Shown one piece after another: positions 43,606 through 52,865 of a DNA stretch of 64,000 nucleotides. Every line of letters starts with the position of its first letter. Positions within the stretch are counted from its first letter, which is position 1. The notes beneath the pieces are model-generated. The model was not told the origin of the DNA. It was given only the letters and a program-made list of their open reading frames with translations, and did not search any database. The stretch lies in NCBI RefSeq assembly GCF_006152145.1, contig NZ_VDFV01000001.1:124001-188000 (forward strand), read 5' to 3'. A program made the position numbers and the translations under genes. The stretch is from Rubellimicrobium roseum (GTDB taxonomy: Bacteria > Pseudomonadota > Alphaproteobacteria > Rhodobacterales > Rhodobacteraceae).

Positions 43606-44118
43606 ATGACGACCAAGCCCCTGCCGCCCGGCCCCGAGACCGCGCCAGTCGCGACGACCCGCGAGTCGCGCGCCCATCCACTGCACGTCGCGGCGGCCCT
43701 GGGCACGGGCTGCCTCCTGTCGCTCATGGTCCTTTGCAACGCCACCGTCACGGCCCACGCGGGCCCGCTCTGGGGCTCGCTCGCGCCGCACGCGACGGGA
43801 ACGGTCGCGGCGCTCCTGATGCTTGCCGCGCTGCGCCGGACCCGCGCGGCGGCCGAGGGCCGGTCGCCTCTCTGGGCTTATGGCGGCGGGCTCTTGGGCG
43901 CGATGACGGTGATGCTGTCCTCGGTGGCGGCCAATACGGCGCTGGCGCTGTCGGGCACGCTCGCGCTGGGCCTGCTGGGGCAGGCCGCCTTCGGCCTCGC
44001 CGCCGACCGCTGGGGGCTGCTGGGGCTGCCGCGCCGCCGCGCGAGCCGGCGCGACCTCCTGGCCATCGCCCTGATCCTCGGAGGCAGCGCCCTTCTCATC
44101 TTTGGGGCGCCGGCATGA
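43606..44118 (+). CDS. YdcZ/DUF606-type DMT membrane protein, first half
   Basis: A 170-residue membrane protein with about four or five hydrophobic helices (LHVAAALGTGCLLSLMVLC, LWAYGGGLLGAMTVMLSSVA, ALALSGTLALGLLGQAAFGL, LLAIALILGGSALLIFG). The layout matches the small YdcZ family of the drug/metabolite transporter group. Its stop overlaps the start of a second such gene (ATGA), so the two likely form a heterodimeric transporter. Substrate unknown. Confidence 0.75.
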   Translation: MTTKPLPPGPETAPVATTRESRAHPLHVAAALGTGCLLSLMVLCNATVTAHAGPLWGSLAPHATGTVAALLMLAALRRTRAAAEGRSPLWAYGGGLLGAMTVMLSSVAANTALALSGTLALGLLGQAAFGLAADRWGLLGLPRRRASRRDLLAIALILGGSALLIFGAPA

Positions 44119-44552
44119 TCGCGGCCGTGGCCATGGCGATCGCGGCGGGCGGTCTGATCGGACTCAGCCGGCAGATCAACGGACGACTGGCGCTGACCAA
44201 GGGAGCGCTCGGCGCCTCCTTCTGGAACCACCTCGTGGGCGCCCTGGCGCTGGGGATCTCCGCGCTCGCCGGCTGGGTCCTTGCCGGGGGACCGCCCTTT
44301 CCCGTCGGGCTGGCCGAGGTTCCGGGCTGGGCCTGGGCGGGCGGCACGCTGGGGGTGATCTTCGTGGCCGCCGGAAGCTGGCTCGTGGCCCGCATCGGCG
44401 CGGCGAACACGGCGCTCCTCGTGATCGCCGGCCAGATGATCTCGGGGGCTCTCCTCGACACGTTGCGGGGGGTCGAGGGCGCCCCGCTCCGCGCCTTGGG
44501 CGTGCTCGTCATCCTTGCGGGCGTGGCGATCCCGCGCGGATCAAAGGGGTAG
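44115..44552 (+). CDS. YdcZ/DUF606-type DMT membrane protein, second half
   Basis: A 145-residue membrane protein with the DUF606 landmarks GLSRQINGRLA, GASFWNHLVGAL and ANTALLVIAGQM...LLDTLRGVE near the C-terminus. It is translationally coupled to the preceding paralogue. Its last 12 nt overlap the convergent VOC gene. Confidence 0.82.
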   Translation: MIAAVAMAIAAGGLIGLSRQINGRLALTKGALGASFWNHLVGALALGISALAGWVLAGGPPFPVGLAEVPGWAWAGGTLGVIFVAAGSWLVARIGAANTALLVIAGQMISGALLDTLRGVEGAPLRALGVLVILAGVAIPRGSKG

Positions 44553-45203
44553 GATCTCGATCCCCTCGGGCCCGACCTGCCGCCCGTCGATCCCTTGGGC
44601 GCGGAGCCTGCGCCAGAAACCCTGGCCCGCATTGAGCGACGGATCGGCCCGCGTCTCGGGCAGGCAGTAGAGTTCCACGACGTCCTCGCCCCAGGCAAGA
44701 AAGGCCACGTCCACCCGGCCCTCGAGACGCTCCAGCGTCACAGCCGCCCGTTCTTCGAGCCCGATACCCAGGAAGAAGTCGCGCATCGGTCGCAGGTCGG
44801 CGCAGGAGATGCCGATGTGGTCGTGGCCCCAGGGACGCATGGCCGCAGGGGGCCGCCGAGCGATCAACTCGATCTTCGCGCCTTCGGGGCCGTCCAGGAA
44901 CACGTATTCCACCCCGCGCTCCCAGAACTCGGGAATGATGACCGGCCCCTTCGGCGTGGACTCGCCCAGCACGCCCCCCCGCGCGGTGCAGGCCGCCAAG
45001 GCGTCCGAGATGCTCGGCACCGACAGGGCGAGATGGTCGATGCGCCCGTGTCGGCCGTCGGGCTCGCCCTGCGACAGGATCACCTCCTGCGAGCCCAGCA
45101 CGAGTCGGCCGTCCTGTTGGGCAAAGCCGAAGACCCGCTCCAGGAAGAGCGATCCGGCTTCGGGATCCCGAAGCACGAGTTCCGGAATAAGGGCACGGGT
45201 CAT
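44541..45203 (-). CDS. VOC (glyoxalase/bleomycin-resistance) family protein
   Basis: A 220-residue protein made of two vicinal-oxygen-chelate modules (about 1-112 and 125-215). The first holds IDHLALSVP and YVFLDGPEGAKIELI; the second GHDHIGISCADL and EDVVELYCLPE. Metal ligands His and Glu are present in these spots. It could be a dioxygenase or lyase; the substrate is not evident. Single gene. Confidence 0.82.
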   Translation of the reverse strand: MTRALIPELVLRDPEAGSLFLERVFGFAQQDGRLVLGSQEVILSQGEPDGRHGRIDHLALSVPSISDALAACTARGGVLGESTPKGPVIIPEFWERGVEYVFLDGPEGAKIELIARRPPAAMRPWGHDHIGISCADLRPMRDFFLGIGLEERAAVTLERLEGRVDVAFLAWGEDVVELYCLPETRADPSLNAGQGFWRRLRAQGIDGRQVGPEGIEILPL

Positions 45204-45276
45204 CGGCGGCTCCTCTTGCGCGTTTCCCGCGTCCTAGCAGATCGGGAAAGGATGACGAGCCGCCGCGACGGGCGCA

Positions 45277-46350
45277 TCAGTCGTCCTCGACGCCGCCCCG
45301 GCGCTCGTTCCCCTGGGCCGAGTCGTCCATCGCGAGCCGCTGGTCCTCATAGGCCTGCTCGATGTTATCGGTCTCGTTCAGGTCCTCGGCCTCCAACTCC
45401 TCGTTCACTCCGAACTCGGGACCCGAGGACAGCACATCTTCGCCCGGCGTGGCGATCAGCCGCTCCTCCAGCGACAGGTTATCGTCCGGCAGGTCGCGGT
45501 GCTCGGGCAGGAAGGGCGCATTGTTGGGGTCGCGGGTCGAGTCGTCGCCGAGCACGTCGTCAGCCATGTCGTCGATGGCCATGTCGCCCACGACCTCCTC
45601 CTCCTCGTCCAGTTCGGGGCCCCTCTCCGGGTCGACGCCCTGCGCGATGGTGGGCGAGGCATTGCCTCCTTCCCAACCTTCCAGCGCGCCAGCCAGCACG
45701 GCCCCGCCGACTCCCGCGCTTTCCGAGGTGGCGTCGCGCGCCTCGCGCTCGTCGTCCTCGATCTCCTGCAGATGGGCGACGCGGTCGCGGTTCCAGGCCG
45801 CCTTGTCTTCGTGGCCATGGCCGATGATCGAAAGGTCGGTGTCCTCTTCCTCGATCGGCACGGGCCCTTCCTCCGGCGCGGTCATCCGGATGCCGTGCCC
45901 GCCGTTGAGGTTGGGGTCGCTGTCCCGGTCGCCGCCAAGCGCGTCCCCGCTCGGCGGTACCATCATCTCCTCCAGCGCCTCGGGCCGTGTCCCGAGCACG
46001 TCCGTGTCGTCGGCCGGGCGATAGCCGTCCTCGTCTTCCTCCCCGTCGACGTCGTCATCCAGGTCGTTGTCGGCGTCGCGATAGCCATCGTCGTCGTCAT
46101 GCGCGTCGTCGCCCTCCGGGGCCACGTCGTCCATGTCCTCGGACGGATAGCCCGCACCTTCGATACGCAGGTCCTGCTGGCCGGTGGTCTCGGCCTGCGG
46201 TGCCGGCGCTCCTTCGGGCCGGCGCCGGCTGAAGGCCGCGTTGACGGCGCGGCCGGCCCCCCGGTCGGGCTCGGCAGGACGACGGTCCATGGAAACCGCG
46301 CGCTCGGTGAGGGCATCGTCCGGATCGGGCGGGTTCGGCTGGTCGGCCAT
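45277..46350 (-). CDS. Highly acidic hypothetical protein
   Basis: Not recognised. A 357-residue protein started at ATG 46350 (AAGGAG 7 nt upstream). It is dominated by Asp, Glu, Gly and Pro, with runs such as DDAHDDDDGYRDADNDLDDD. I see one Lys after the start and no Cys. No signal peptide, membrane helix or known domain is visible; most of it should be disordered. LEERLIATPGEDVLSSGPEF near the C-terminus is the most ordered part. It follows nrdJ on the same strand after 88 nt. Confidence 0.75.
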   Translation of the reverse strand: MADQPNPPDPDDALTERAVSMDRRPAEPDRGAGRAVNAAFSRRRPEGAPAPQAETTGQQDLRIEGAGYPSEDMDDVAPEGDDAHDDDDGYRDADNDLDDDVDGEEDEDGYRPADDTDVLGTRPEALEEMMVPPSGDALGGDRDSDPNLNGGHGIRMTAPEEGPVPIEEEDTDLSIIGHGHEDKAAWNRDRVAHLQEIEDDEREARDATSESAGVGGAVLAGALEGWEGGNASPTIAQGVDPERGPELDEEEEVVGDMAIDDMADDVLGDDSTRDPNNAPFLPEHRDLPDDNLSLEERLIATPGEDVLSSGPEFGVNEELEAEDLNETDNIEQAYEDQRLAMDDSAQGNERRGGVEDD

Positions 46351-46438
46351 GAGGGCGCTCCTTCCCTTGGTCTTTGGGGCGGCGTGCCTGTCCATGCCCC
46401 TTCCCCCGCTCAATGCCGCAGCCGCAGGGGGGTTCCTG

Positions 46439-48754
46439 TCAGCCGCAGCGCGAGAAGCCGCAGGTCGCGCAACTCAGGCAGCCCTCCTGGACGCGGACCT
46501 CATAGCTGCCGCAGGACGGGCAGGCCGCTCCGGGCGCAGCCGCGACGGCATCCGCCGTCGGAGCCTCCTCCCAGCCGGCATCGTCGAACTTGCCAGTCCT
46601 CTCCACGGGGGTCGCCGTCCCATCCACGCCGACGAGCCGGTCGGCCTGCTCCATGAAACCGATCCGCTTAAGGTGCTTCTCGATCTCGATTCCTATGGCG
46701 GCCAGGATCGAGGGCACGTAGCGCCCGCCCATCCAGGCTCCGCCGCGCGGATCGAAGACGGCCTTCAACTCCTCGACGACGAAGGTCACGTCGCCGCCGC
46801 GCCGGAATACCGCCGAGATCATCCGGGTCAGCGCCACCGTCCAGGCGTAGTGCTCCATGTTCTTGGAGTTGATGAAGACCTCGAAGGGCTGGCGCCGCCC
46901 GTCCACGACGATGTCGTTGACGGTGATGTAGATGGCGTGCTCGGAACCTGGCCAGCGCAGCTTGTAGGTCGCGCCCTCCAGTTCCTCGGGCCGCTCCAGC
47001 GGCTTGTCCTCGGCCATGGGCGCGGGTTTGGGCGGCTCGGCCACGGACAGGACCGACCCGGTGACGGCGTTGGGTCGATAGGTTGTGCAGCCCTTGCAGC
47101 CAAGGTCCCAGGCGGCCTGATACACGTCACGGAAATCCTCGAACGGAATGTCCGCGGGCACGTTGATCGTCTTGGAGATAGACGAGTCCACCCATTCCTG
47201 CGCCGCCGCCTGCATCCGCACGTGATCCATGGGGGCCAGATCCTGCGCCGTCACGACCTGCGCCGGCAGGTCCGCGTCGCCCCGAAGACTCCGCCACAGC
47301 GCGACGGCGTGGTCCACCACCTCCTCCTCGCGGCGCGAGCCGTCCGGCATCAGCACCTTGCGCGTGTAGGAGGTGGCGAAGACCGGCTCGATCCCCGAGG
47401 ACACGTTCCCAGCGTAAAGCGAGATCGTCCCCGTCGGCGCGATGGAGGTCAGGAGCGCGTTTCGGATGCCATGCGCCCGCACGGCCGCGCGCACGTCCTC
47501 GTCCATGCGCCGCATTGTGCCTGAGTCGAGATAACGATCCGCGTCGAAGAGCGGGAACGGCCCTTTCTCCTTGGCCAGGTCCACCGAGGCCAGATAGGCC
47601 GCCCTCGCGACCTGCCGCATCGTGGCTCGTGTCCAGTCAACCGCCTCCGGGGAGCCGTAGCGCAACCCCAGAGTCATCAGTGCGTCCGCGAGGCCCGTGA
47701 CGCCCAGTCCGATCCGCCGCTTGGTCCGCGCCTCCTCGGCCTGCTGGGGCAGCGGGAAGCGCGACAGGTCCACCACGTTGTCCATCATTCGCACAGCGAC
47801 GGCGACCAAGTCCCGCAGCTCGCCTTCATCGAGCCGCGCACCCGGCCCGAACGGGTCCTGCACGAGGCGCGCGAGGTTGACCGAGCCCAGGAGGCACGCC
47901 CCGTAGGGTGGCAGGGGCTGCTCGCCACAAGGGTTCGTGGCGGCGATGGTCTCGGCGTAGCGGAGATTATTCTCGCGGTTGATGCGATCAATGAAGATCA
48001 CGCCCGGCTCGGCGAAGTCGTAGGTCGAGCGCACGATCCGGTCCCAGAGCTCCCGCGCCCGAATCGTGCGAAACACCCGGCCGTCAAAGACCAGGTCCCA
48101 GTTGCCGTCCGCCCTCACCGCCTCCATGAAGGCGTCCGTCATCAGCACGCTCACGTTGAACATCCGCAATCGCGCCGGGTCCTGCTTGGCGGTCACGAAG
48201 TCCTCGATGTCCGGGTGGTCGCAGCGCAGGGTCGCCATCATCGCGCCGCGACGGCTTCCAGCCGACATGATGGTCCGGCACATCGCATCCCACACGTCCA
48301 TGAAGGACAGGGGCCCCGAGGCGTCCGCCCCCACTCCCTTCACCGGCGCCCCTCGGGGCCGAAGGGTCGAGAAGTCGTAGCCGATTCCGCCCCCGGCCTG
48401 CATCGTCAGCGCCGCCTCCTTGAGCGCGTCGAAGATGCCGCCCATCGAGTCCTCGACGGTTCCCATGACGAAGCAGTTGAACAGCGTCACCGACCGCGCG
48501 GTGCCCGCCCCCGCGACGATCCGACCCGCCGGCAGGAAGCGGAACCCATCGAGGGCTCCGTAGAAGCGTCCCTCCCAAATCGAGGGATCCGTCTCGACCG
48601 AGGCCAGCGCCTTCGCCACCCGCCGCCAGGTGTCCTCGACCTGACTGTCCAGGGGCCGTCCGTCCGGTGCCTTGAGCCGGTACTTCATGTCCCAGATCGA
48701 TTCCGAAATTGGAGCAAGGAAGCTCGATCGCAGCGGGGTCTGGTCGTTCGCCAT
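46439..48754 (-). CDS. nrdJ: Adenosylcobalamin-dependent (class II) ribonucleotide reductase
   Basis: A 771-residue enzyme. The active-site region NPCGEQPLPPYGACLLGSVN contains the thiyl-radical Cys and partners. LFNCFVMG and the ...CKGCTTYRP segment provide further redox cysteines, and the C-terminus ends in a CPSCGS...CLSCATCG zinc-like swivel tail. It makes deoxynucleotides using vitamin B12 with or without oxygen. No cobalamin riboswitch was seen before it, and no other reductase genes are adjacent. Confidence 0.96.
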   Translation of the reverse strand: MANDQTPLRSSFLAPISESIWDMKYRLKAPDGRPLDSQVEDTWRRVAKALASVETDPSIWEGRFYGALDGFRFLPAGRIVAGAGTARSVTLFNCFVMGTVEDSMGGIFDALKEAALTMQAGGGIGYDFSTLRPRGAPVKGVGADASGPLSFMDVWDAMCRTIMSAGSRRGAMMATLRCDHPDIEDFVTAKQDPARLRMFNVSVLMTDAFMEAVRADGNWDLVFDGRVFRTIRARELWDRIVRSTYDFAEPGVIFIDRINRENNLRYAETIAATNPCGEQPLPPYGACLLGSVNLARLVQDPFGPGARLDEGELRDLVAVAVRMMDNVVDLSRFPLPQQAEEARTKRRIGLGVTGLADALMTLGLRYGSPEAVDWTRATMRQVARAAYLASVDLAKEKGPFPLFDADRYLDSGTMRRMDEDVRAAVRAHGIRNALLTSIAPTGTISLYAGNVSSGIEPVFATSYTRKVLMPDGSRREEEVVDHAVALWRSLRGDADLPAQVVTAQDLAPMDHVRMQAAAQEWVDSSISKTINVPADIPFEDFRDVYQAAWDLGCKGCTTYRPNAVTGSVLSVAEPPKPAPMAEDKPLERPEELEGATYKLRWPGSEHAIYITVNDIVVDGRRQPFEVFINSKNMEHYAWTVALTRMISAVFRRGGDVTFVVEELKAVFDPRGGAWMGGRYVPSILAAIGIEIEKHLKRIGFMEQADRLVGVDGTATPVERTGKFDDAGWEEAPTADAVAAAPGAACPSCGSYEVRVQEGCLSCATCGFSRCG

Positions 48755-48886
48755 GCAGGACTCCCGAACAAAGAGGGAACTTCATCTTGGCCCCGCGCCG
48801 GGCCCCGGTCAACGAGATGTGGGGGCCCACCCCTTGCGGACAAGGAGCGTGACCCCCATGCTGCGCGCCGCACGAAGGGGGACCGA

Positions 48887-49348
48887 GTGACGGGACTGCA
48901 TCTTATCAAATTGTCGGTGGGGACTGAGGACGTTGCCGACCTGGCCCGCTGGCAGGCCGGCCCCGGCCAGGGACCCGACGGGCTCCCGCGCCATGTCACC
49001 CGGATGTGGCCCAAGCGGGAAACCGAGTTGCTCGACGGCGGTTCGATCTATTGGGCGATCAAGGGCGTGGTGCTCTGCCGTCAGCGGATCGTCCGGCTCG
49101 ACGAAGTTCAGGGCGGCGACGGCATCCCCCGCTGCGCTTTAGTCCTCGATCCCGCGCTCGTCCGAGTGACCCCGATGCCGCGTCGCCCGTTCCAGGGCTG
49201 GCGGTACCTGCCGGCCGCCGAGGCGCCGCGCGATCTCGGCCAGTGGGACGCCGCCGAGGAGGAGCTTCCGCCCAAACTGTCTATTGCCTTGGCCGAGTTC
49301 GGCGTCGTCTGGGGCCCGGCCCCGAAGCGCCGGACTGCGGGCGGCTGA
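48887..49348 (+). CDS. DUF1489 family protein
   Basis: A 153-residue cytoplasmic protein started at GTG 48887 with AAGGGGGA upstream. The sequence (LHLIKLSVGTEDVADLARWQ, SIYWAIKGVVLCRQRI, PRRPFQGWRYL) matches DUF1489, a family found mainly in alphaproteobacteria with no known activity. It is divergent from nrdJ, with 132 nt between the starts. Confidence 0.85.
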   Translation: MTGLHLIKLSVGTEDVADLARWQAGPGQGPDGLPRHVTRMWPKRETELLDGGSIYWAIKGVVLCRQRIVRLDEVQGGDGIPRCALVLDPALVRVTPMPRRPFQGWRYLPAAEAPRDLGQWDAAEEELPPKLSIALAEFGVVWGPAPKRRTAGG

Positions 49349-49725
49349 GAGCGCGTTTCCTGCCTTGGCTCCCGCAGCGCCGGCAGCCTTGCGTGGGCCA
49401 TGCTCGACCGTGGAGGGATCCATCCCGATTGAGGAACGCTCGACAACATGGCCTTCGCTTCTCCAGAAGCTCCCATGACCTGCTTTCCGTCAACCTCAAC
49501 GAGATCGAATCGACCTCGAAGCCGCCTCGACGCCGGGACCCCTCCTTCCGCGTGAATGGGGTCGACTACCCCGATCGGGCCGAGGTCGAGAGACTTACCC
49601 CGACTCGTCGGCCTGGAAGTCTGGGCCGGCGTCCGGGGCATCGAGTTGGGATCCAGTCCATCCACGAGGCTTGGGGGCTCGCCTGGGCCCACCGAAGGCC
49701 GGCAGGTGCGCTCAGCCGAGCCTTG
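49349..49725 (+). other. Non-coding stretch, probably eroded gene
   Basis: About 375 nt. No convincing gene. Plus-strand translation in the frame of the following RTX remnant reads through with plausible residues (VNGVDYPDRAEVERLTP near 49555), suggesting it may be an older, decayed part of the same gene. Confidence 0.4.
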
Positions 49726-50217
49726 GGCGACGACGATCGATTCGAGCTTTCGGGTGGCCCCGCCCGAACCTTGGGCTACGCCGGGACCGACCGCCTAGAC
49801 GGCGGCGCGGGCGCGGACCGGTTCGTGGTGGGATTGGGCCGCAACCTGCTTTCGAGCGGTCTTGCCTCGCTCGGCGACAGGTTCGTGTTCGGTAGCGTGG
49901 ACGACCGCCGCCCCGGCGGTCAGATGGATGTCATCTCGAACTGTACCCCGAGCGCGAACCGCACCGATCTGCGCGGCATTGACGCCTCCTCCTCGACGGC
50001 CGGAGTCTACGAAGCGTTCGGCTGGTCGGATGGCACGGCGAAGGGCCACGCCGTCTGGTGGCGCCCGATGCTGCTTGGGGGGTTGAACCTGCACGGCAAC
50101 GCGGACCACAATGTGGTGGCCCGTTCCGCCAGTGCCCTGCGGGATCTGAGCGGGTTCGCGACCGGCGACGTCCTGACCTCAGCGCCGGAACGGCAACACG
50201 CCCAACGGGATGGCTAG
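49726..50217 (+). pseudogene. RTX / serralysin-type C-terminal fragment
   Basis: The frame starts inside RTX-like sequence (DDRFELSGG), continues with LDGGAGADRFVVG, DRFVFGSVDDRRPGGQMD and a DLRGIDA/FGWSDGTAKGHAVWW C-terminal region, and ends at TAG 50215. This matches the end of RTX proteins secreted by type I systems (M10 peptidase C-terminal type). There is no start codon or ribosome site, only one clear calcium repeat, and the expected end of the domain is garbled. It looks like the remnant of a larger secreted-protein gene, distinct from the intact RTX gene at 39.7 kb. Confidence 0.6.
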
Positions 50218-50309
50218 GTCTTCGGCCGGGGACCGATCCAACGGACACAAGCATCCGGCCCTTTCGGGTCCAACTGGTAGAAAGCTGGTCTTCCGGCCAT
50301 GTAGGTGCG

Positions 50310-51017
50310 CTAGCCCGAGGCGCCGATGGACGTCAGGGTCAGCTTGTGCAGGGCATTCAGGCGTGGTCCTATTTGCTGTATGGCCAAGCCTCCGTCCCGG
50401 CCTTCCTTCGCGATCAGCGCACGGAGCCTAGCATCCGTATCCGAAAAGCGGGGCATGTCTGCGACAAGGCCTGCCCCAGGATCATTCGGCACCGGTACGA
50501 CCGGAGCGGGTCGGGAGGCTGCCGCGGCATGGGGCGTCGCTGATGTCGCATTGGTCGTCAGAGGTGTCGGCTTGGCCGCCCCCCGCTGCAGGACTTCGAA
50601 CCGGCTGCAGCTCTTCCGCCAGTCCGGGGGCGCGGTTGCCCCTCCGAGCCCCAGCACCGTCGTCCCGCGCTCCACAAGATACCGCGCGAGCGGGGCGAAG
50701 CCGCCGTCGCTTGATGCAAGCACGAAGGCCGACAGGTCGCCTCGATGGGCCAGCTCCACTGCGTCGATGGTCAAGAGCATGTCGGCCGCGTTCGGGCCTA
50801 TCCGCGCCACCCGTAGTCCGAAGCCGGCCGAGGCTTCCCAGTTCCGGGTATGACCTACGTCGCAGTAGACGCGCTTCACGAGCACCGAACCCAGGCGGGC
50901 CGCCCTCACCAGAAGCTGGCCGGCCCAGTCGGCCGCGATGTTGTCGCCATCCACGAGAAGGGCGACGCGCGCTTCCGTCAGCGGCGGCCGCGCCGCCGCG
51001 ATGGCTTGTTGTTCCAC
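50310..51017 (-). CDS. NYN-domain (LabA-like) protein with truncated OST-HTH domain
   Basis: A 235-residue protein. The N-terminal NYN/PIN-like nuclease domain (about 15-145) has the acidic motifs LLVDGDNIAADWA, GPNAADMLLTIDAVEL and LASSDGGFAPLARYL. After a Pro/Ala linker an OST-HTH (LOTUS) domain begins at about 190 and is cut by TAG at 50312-50310. The same frame continues after the stop with RTYMAGRPAFYQLDPKG and ends at a second TAG at 50214, which would complete the domain (about 271 residues). NYN-OST-HTH proteins are thought to act on RNA. It follows hisG by 64 nt. Confidence 0.8.
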   Translation of the reverse strand: MEQQAIAAARPPLTEARVALLVDGDNIAADWAGQLLVRAARLGSVLVKRVYCDVGHTRNWEASAGFGLRVARIGPNAADMLLTIDAVELAHRGDLSAFVLASSDGGFAPLARYLVERGTTVLGLGGATAPPDWRKSCSRFEVLQRGAAKPTPLTTNATSATPHAAAASRPAPVVPVPNDPGAGLVADMPRFSDTDARLRALIAKEGRDGGLAIQQIGPRLNALHKLTLTSIGASG

Positions 51018-51081
51018 GGCGGCTCCTGTCCGATCCCTGCCGGCAGGATGGATGGTCGCGGTCGCCGCGGCAATGGACTCC

Positions 51082-51771
51082 TCAAAGCCCCAGTCGTTCG
51101 CGAAGTCTCTCCAGCGCCGCTCGCTCCGGCGCGCCCCAGGGCGCGGTGCGGCTCAGGAACAGCGTGGCCTGGCTCGCATGGATCAGTCCTTCGGCCAGCA
51201 CCTTGAGCCCGTTCGCCCGAAGAGTCTCGCCTGTCGAGGTGATGTCCGAGATCGCCTCGGCGGTCTCGCCGCGCACCACGCCCTCGGTCGCCCCCTGGCT
51301 GTCCACCAGCACGTAATCCGCGACGCCATGGCCGCGCAGGAAGTCACGGGTCAACCGGTGATACTTGGTGGCGATGCGTAGCCGATGCCCGTGCGCCCGC
51401 CGGAACGCCGCGCAGGCCGCGTCCAGGTCGTCCAGCGTCTCTACGTCCACCCAGAAGCGGGGGACCGCGATCACCACGTCGGCCTGCCCAAAGCCCATGG
51501 GCGCCAACTCCTCGACCCGGTCGGCCCAGGCCGCGACCTTCTCGCGCACGAGGTCCGAGCCCGTGACCCCCAGGTGGATGCGGCCCGCCTCCAGCTCGCG
51601 CGGGATCTCTCCGGCTGACAGGAGCACAGGCTCCAGGCCGTCCCAGTCGGACTGCGCCGCATATTCCCGCTCGCTGCCCGCACGTCCGAGATTGATCCCG
51701 CGAGCAGCGAACCAGCCGAAGGCGTCCTCCATCAGTCGCCCCTTGGACGGCAGACCCAGCCGCAGCGTCAT
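51082..51771 (-). CDS. hisG: ATP phosphoribosyltransferase, short form HisG
   Basis: A 229-residue catalytic subunit lacking the C-terminal regulatory domain of long HisG, which is why it needs HisZ. LRLGLPSKGRLMEDA at the start and the DIVSTGETLRANGL-like segment (SDITSTGETLRANGLKVL) near residue 160 form the PRPP site. It performs the first step of histidine synthesis. Its start overlaps the hisZ stop by 4 nt. Confidence 0.95.
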   Translation of the reverse strand: MTLRLGLPSKGRLMEDAFGWFAARGINLGRAGSEREYAAQSDWDGLEPVLLSAGEIPRELEAGRIHLGVTGSDLVREKVAAWADRVEELAPMGFGQADVVIAVPRFWVDVETLDDLDAACAAFRRAHGHRLRIATKYHRLTRDFLRGHGVADYVLVDSQGATEGVVRGETAEAISDITSTGETLRANGLKVLAEGLIHASQATLFLSRTAPWGAPERAALERLRERLGL

Positions 51772-52865
51772 GCTCCACCCCGCAGTTGCACGACCAGCTC
51801 GGGCCGGATCACACCGCCCACCGCCGGAACCACGCGCCCCCGACCCAGCACCCGCGTCAGCGCATCGTAGCGCCCGCCGGTGGCCACCGGAGGCAGATCG
51901 GGGCGGGCGGCAGCGAAGAGGCCGAACACGAAGCCGTCGTAATACTCCAGCGTCGTACGACCAAAGCTGCCTTCGAAGGCAATGTCACCCAGCGCGATCC
52001 CGCGCCGCTCCAGCGCCTCGACGCGCCGCTCCAGCCGATAGAGCGCAGGACCCAGCCCCGGCGCATCCCGCTCCAAGTCACGCAGCGTGTCCAGCGCCGC
52101 AGGCACGGGCGCCGCGAGCGACAGCAGCGCGTCGATCACCGCGACCTCCTCGGGCGGCAACGGCGGAGCCAAAGCCTCTTCGCGCAACTGCTGGAGACGC
52201 GCCTCGATCTCGGCCCGAGTCCGCATCCCGATCTCGGGACCGGTGTCGATGAAGGGGTCGGCCACGGCCAGCAGCGCCGCGCGTCCCTCGGGCAACGGCA
52301 CCCGACCTGCGTGGCGGTCGAGCAGCGCCCGAAAACGCCGGGGCCGCCAGACGTGGCGGCGCAGCGCGGCCTTGCGCGTGGGCGTGGTCGAGAGCCCGTC
52401 CACCGCGGCAAGGATCAGCCCGATGTCCCCCATGGCCGCCCGCAGGGGCAGGTCCGGGAGAGCCGATGCCAGCGCGGCGAAGACCTCGGCATCCGCCTCG
52501 GCCGGGTCGCGGCCGCCGAAGAGCTCGAACCCCACCTGAAGGTATTCGGAGGGGCGCTGGGGATCGTCCACCTCTTGCCGCCGGAAGACTTCGCCCGCAT
52601 AGGCGTAGCGCGCGGGGTCGAGCCCCGCCTCCATGTGCATCCGCACGACCGGCACGGTGAAATCGGGCCGCAGCATCATCTCGCCGCGCAATGGGTCCTG
52701 CGTGACGAAGGCGCGGGCGCGGATGTCCTCACCGTAAAGGTCCAGCAGCTCGGCGGCGGGCTGGAGGATGGCGGCCTCGACCTCCTCCGCGCCGCGCTCG
52801 CGCAGGTGCCCGAGCAGGCGCTGCGCCTCGGCCCAGGCGGCGGCCTTCTGCGCGGGCAGCGTCAC
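51768..52865 (-). CDS. hisZ: ATP phosphoribosyltransferase regulatory subunit HisZ
   Basis: A 365-residue HisS-like paralogue without tRNA synthetase function. The start GTG 52865 overlaps the hisS stop (GTGA). Class II synthetase-like motifs are [11 protein letters not shown] (motif 2 region) and [10 protein letters not shown]...[10 protein letters not shown]. It binds short HisG and lends it histidine feedback control. Directly after hisS and before hisG. Confidence 0.92.
   Translation of the reverse strand: MTLPAQKAAAWAEAQRLLGHLRERGAEEVEAAILQPAAELLDLYGEDIRARAFVTQDPLRGEMMLRPDFTVPVVRMHMEAGLDPARYAYAGEVFRRQEVDDPQRPSEYLQVGFELFGGRDPAEADAEVFAALASALPDLPLRAAMGDIGLILAAVDGLSTTPTRKAALRRHVWRPRRFRALLDRHAGRVPLPEGRAALLAVADPFIDTGPEIGMRTRAEIEARLQQLREEALAPPLPPEEVAVIDALLSLAAPVPAALDTLRDLERDAPGLGPALYRLERRVEALERRGIALGDIAFEGSFGRTTLEYYDGFVFGLFAAARPDLPPVATGGRYDALTRVLGRGRVVPAVGGVIRPELVVQLRGGA

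Noticed and set aside
48755..48886. Cobalamin riboswitch before nrdJ
   Set aside because: The 132-nt divergent gap shows no B12-box or matching fold, although the enzyme needs B12.
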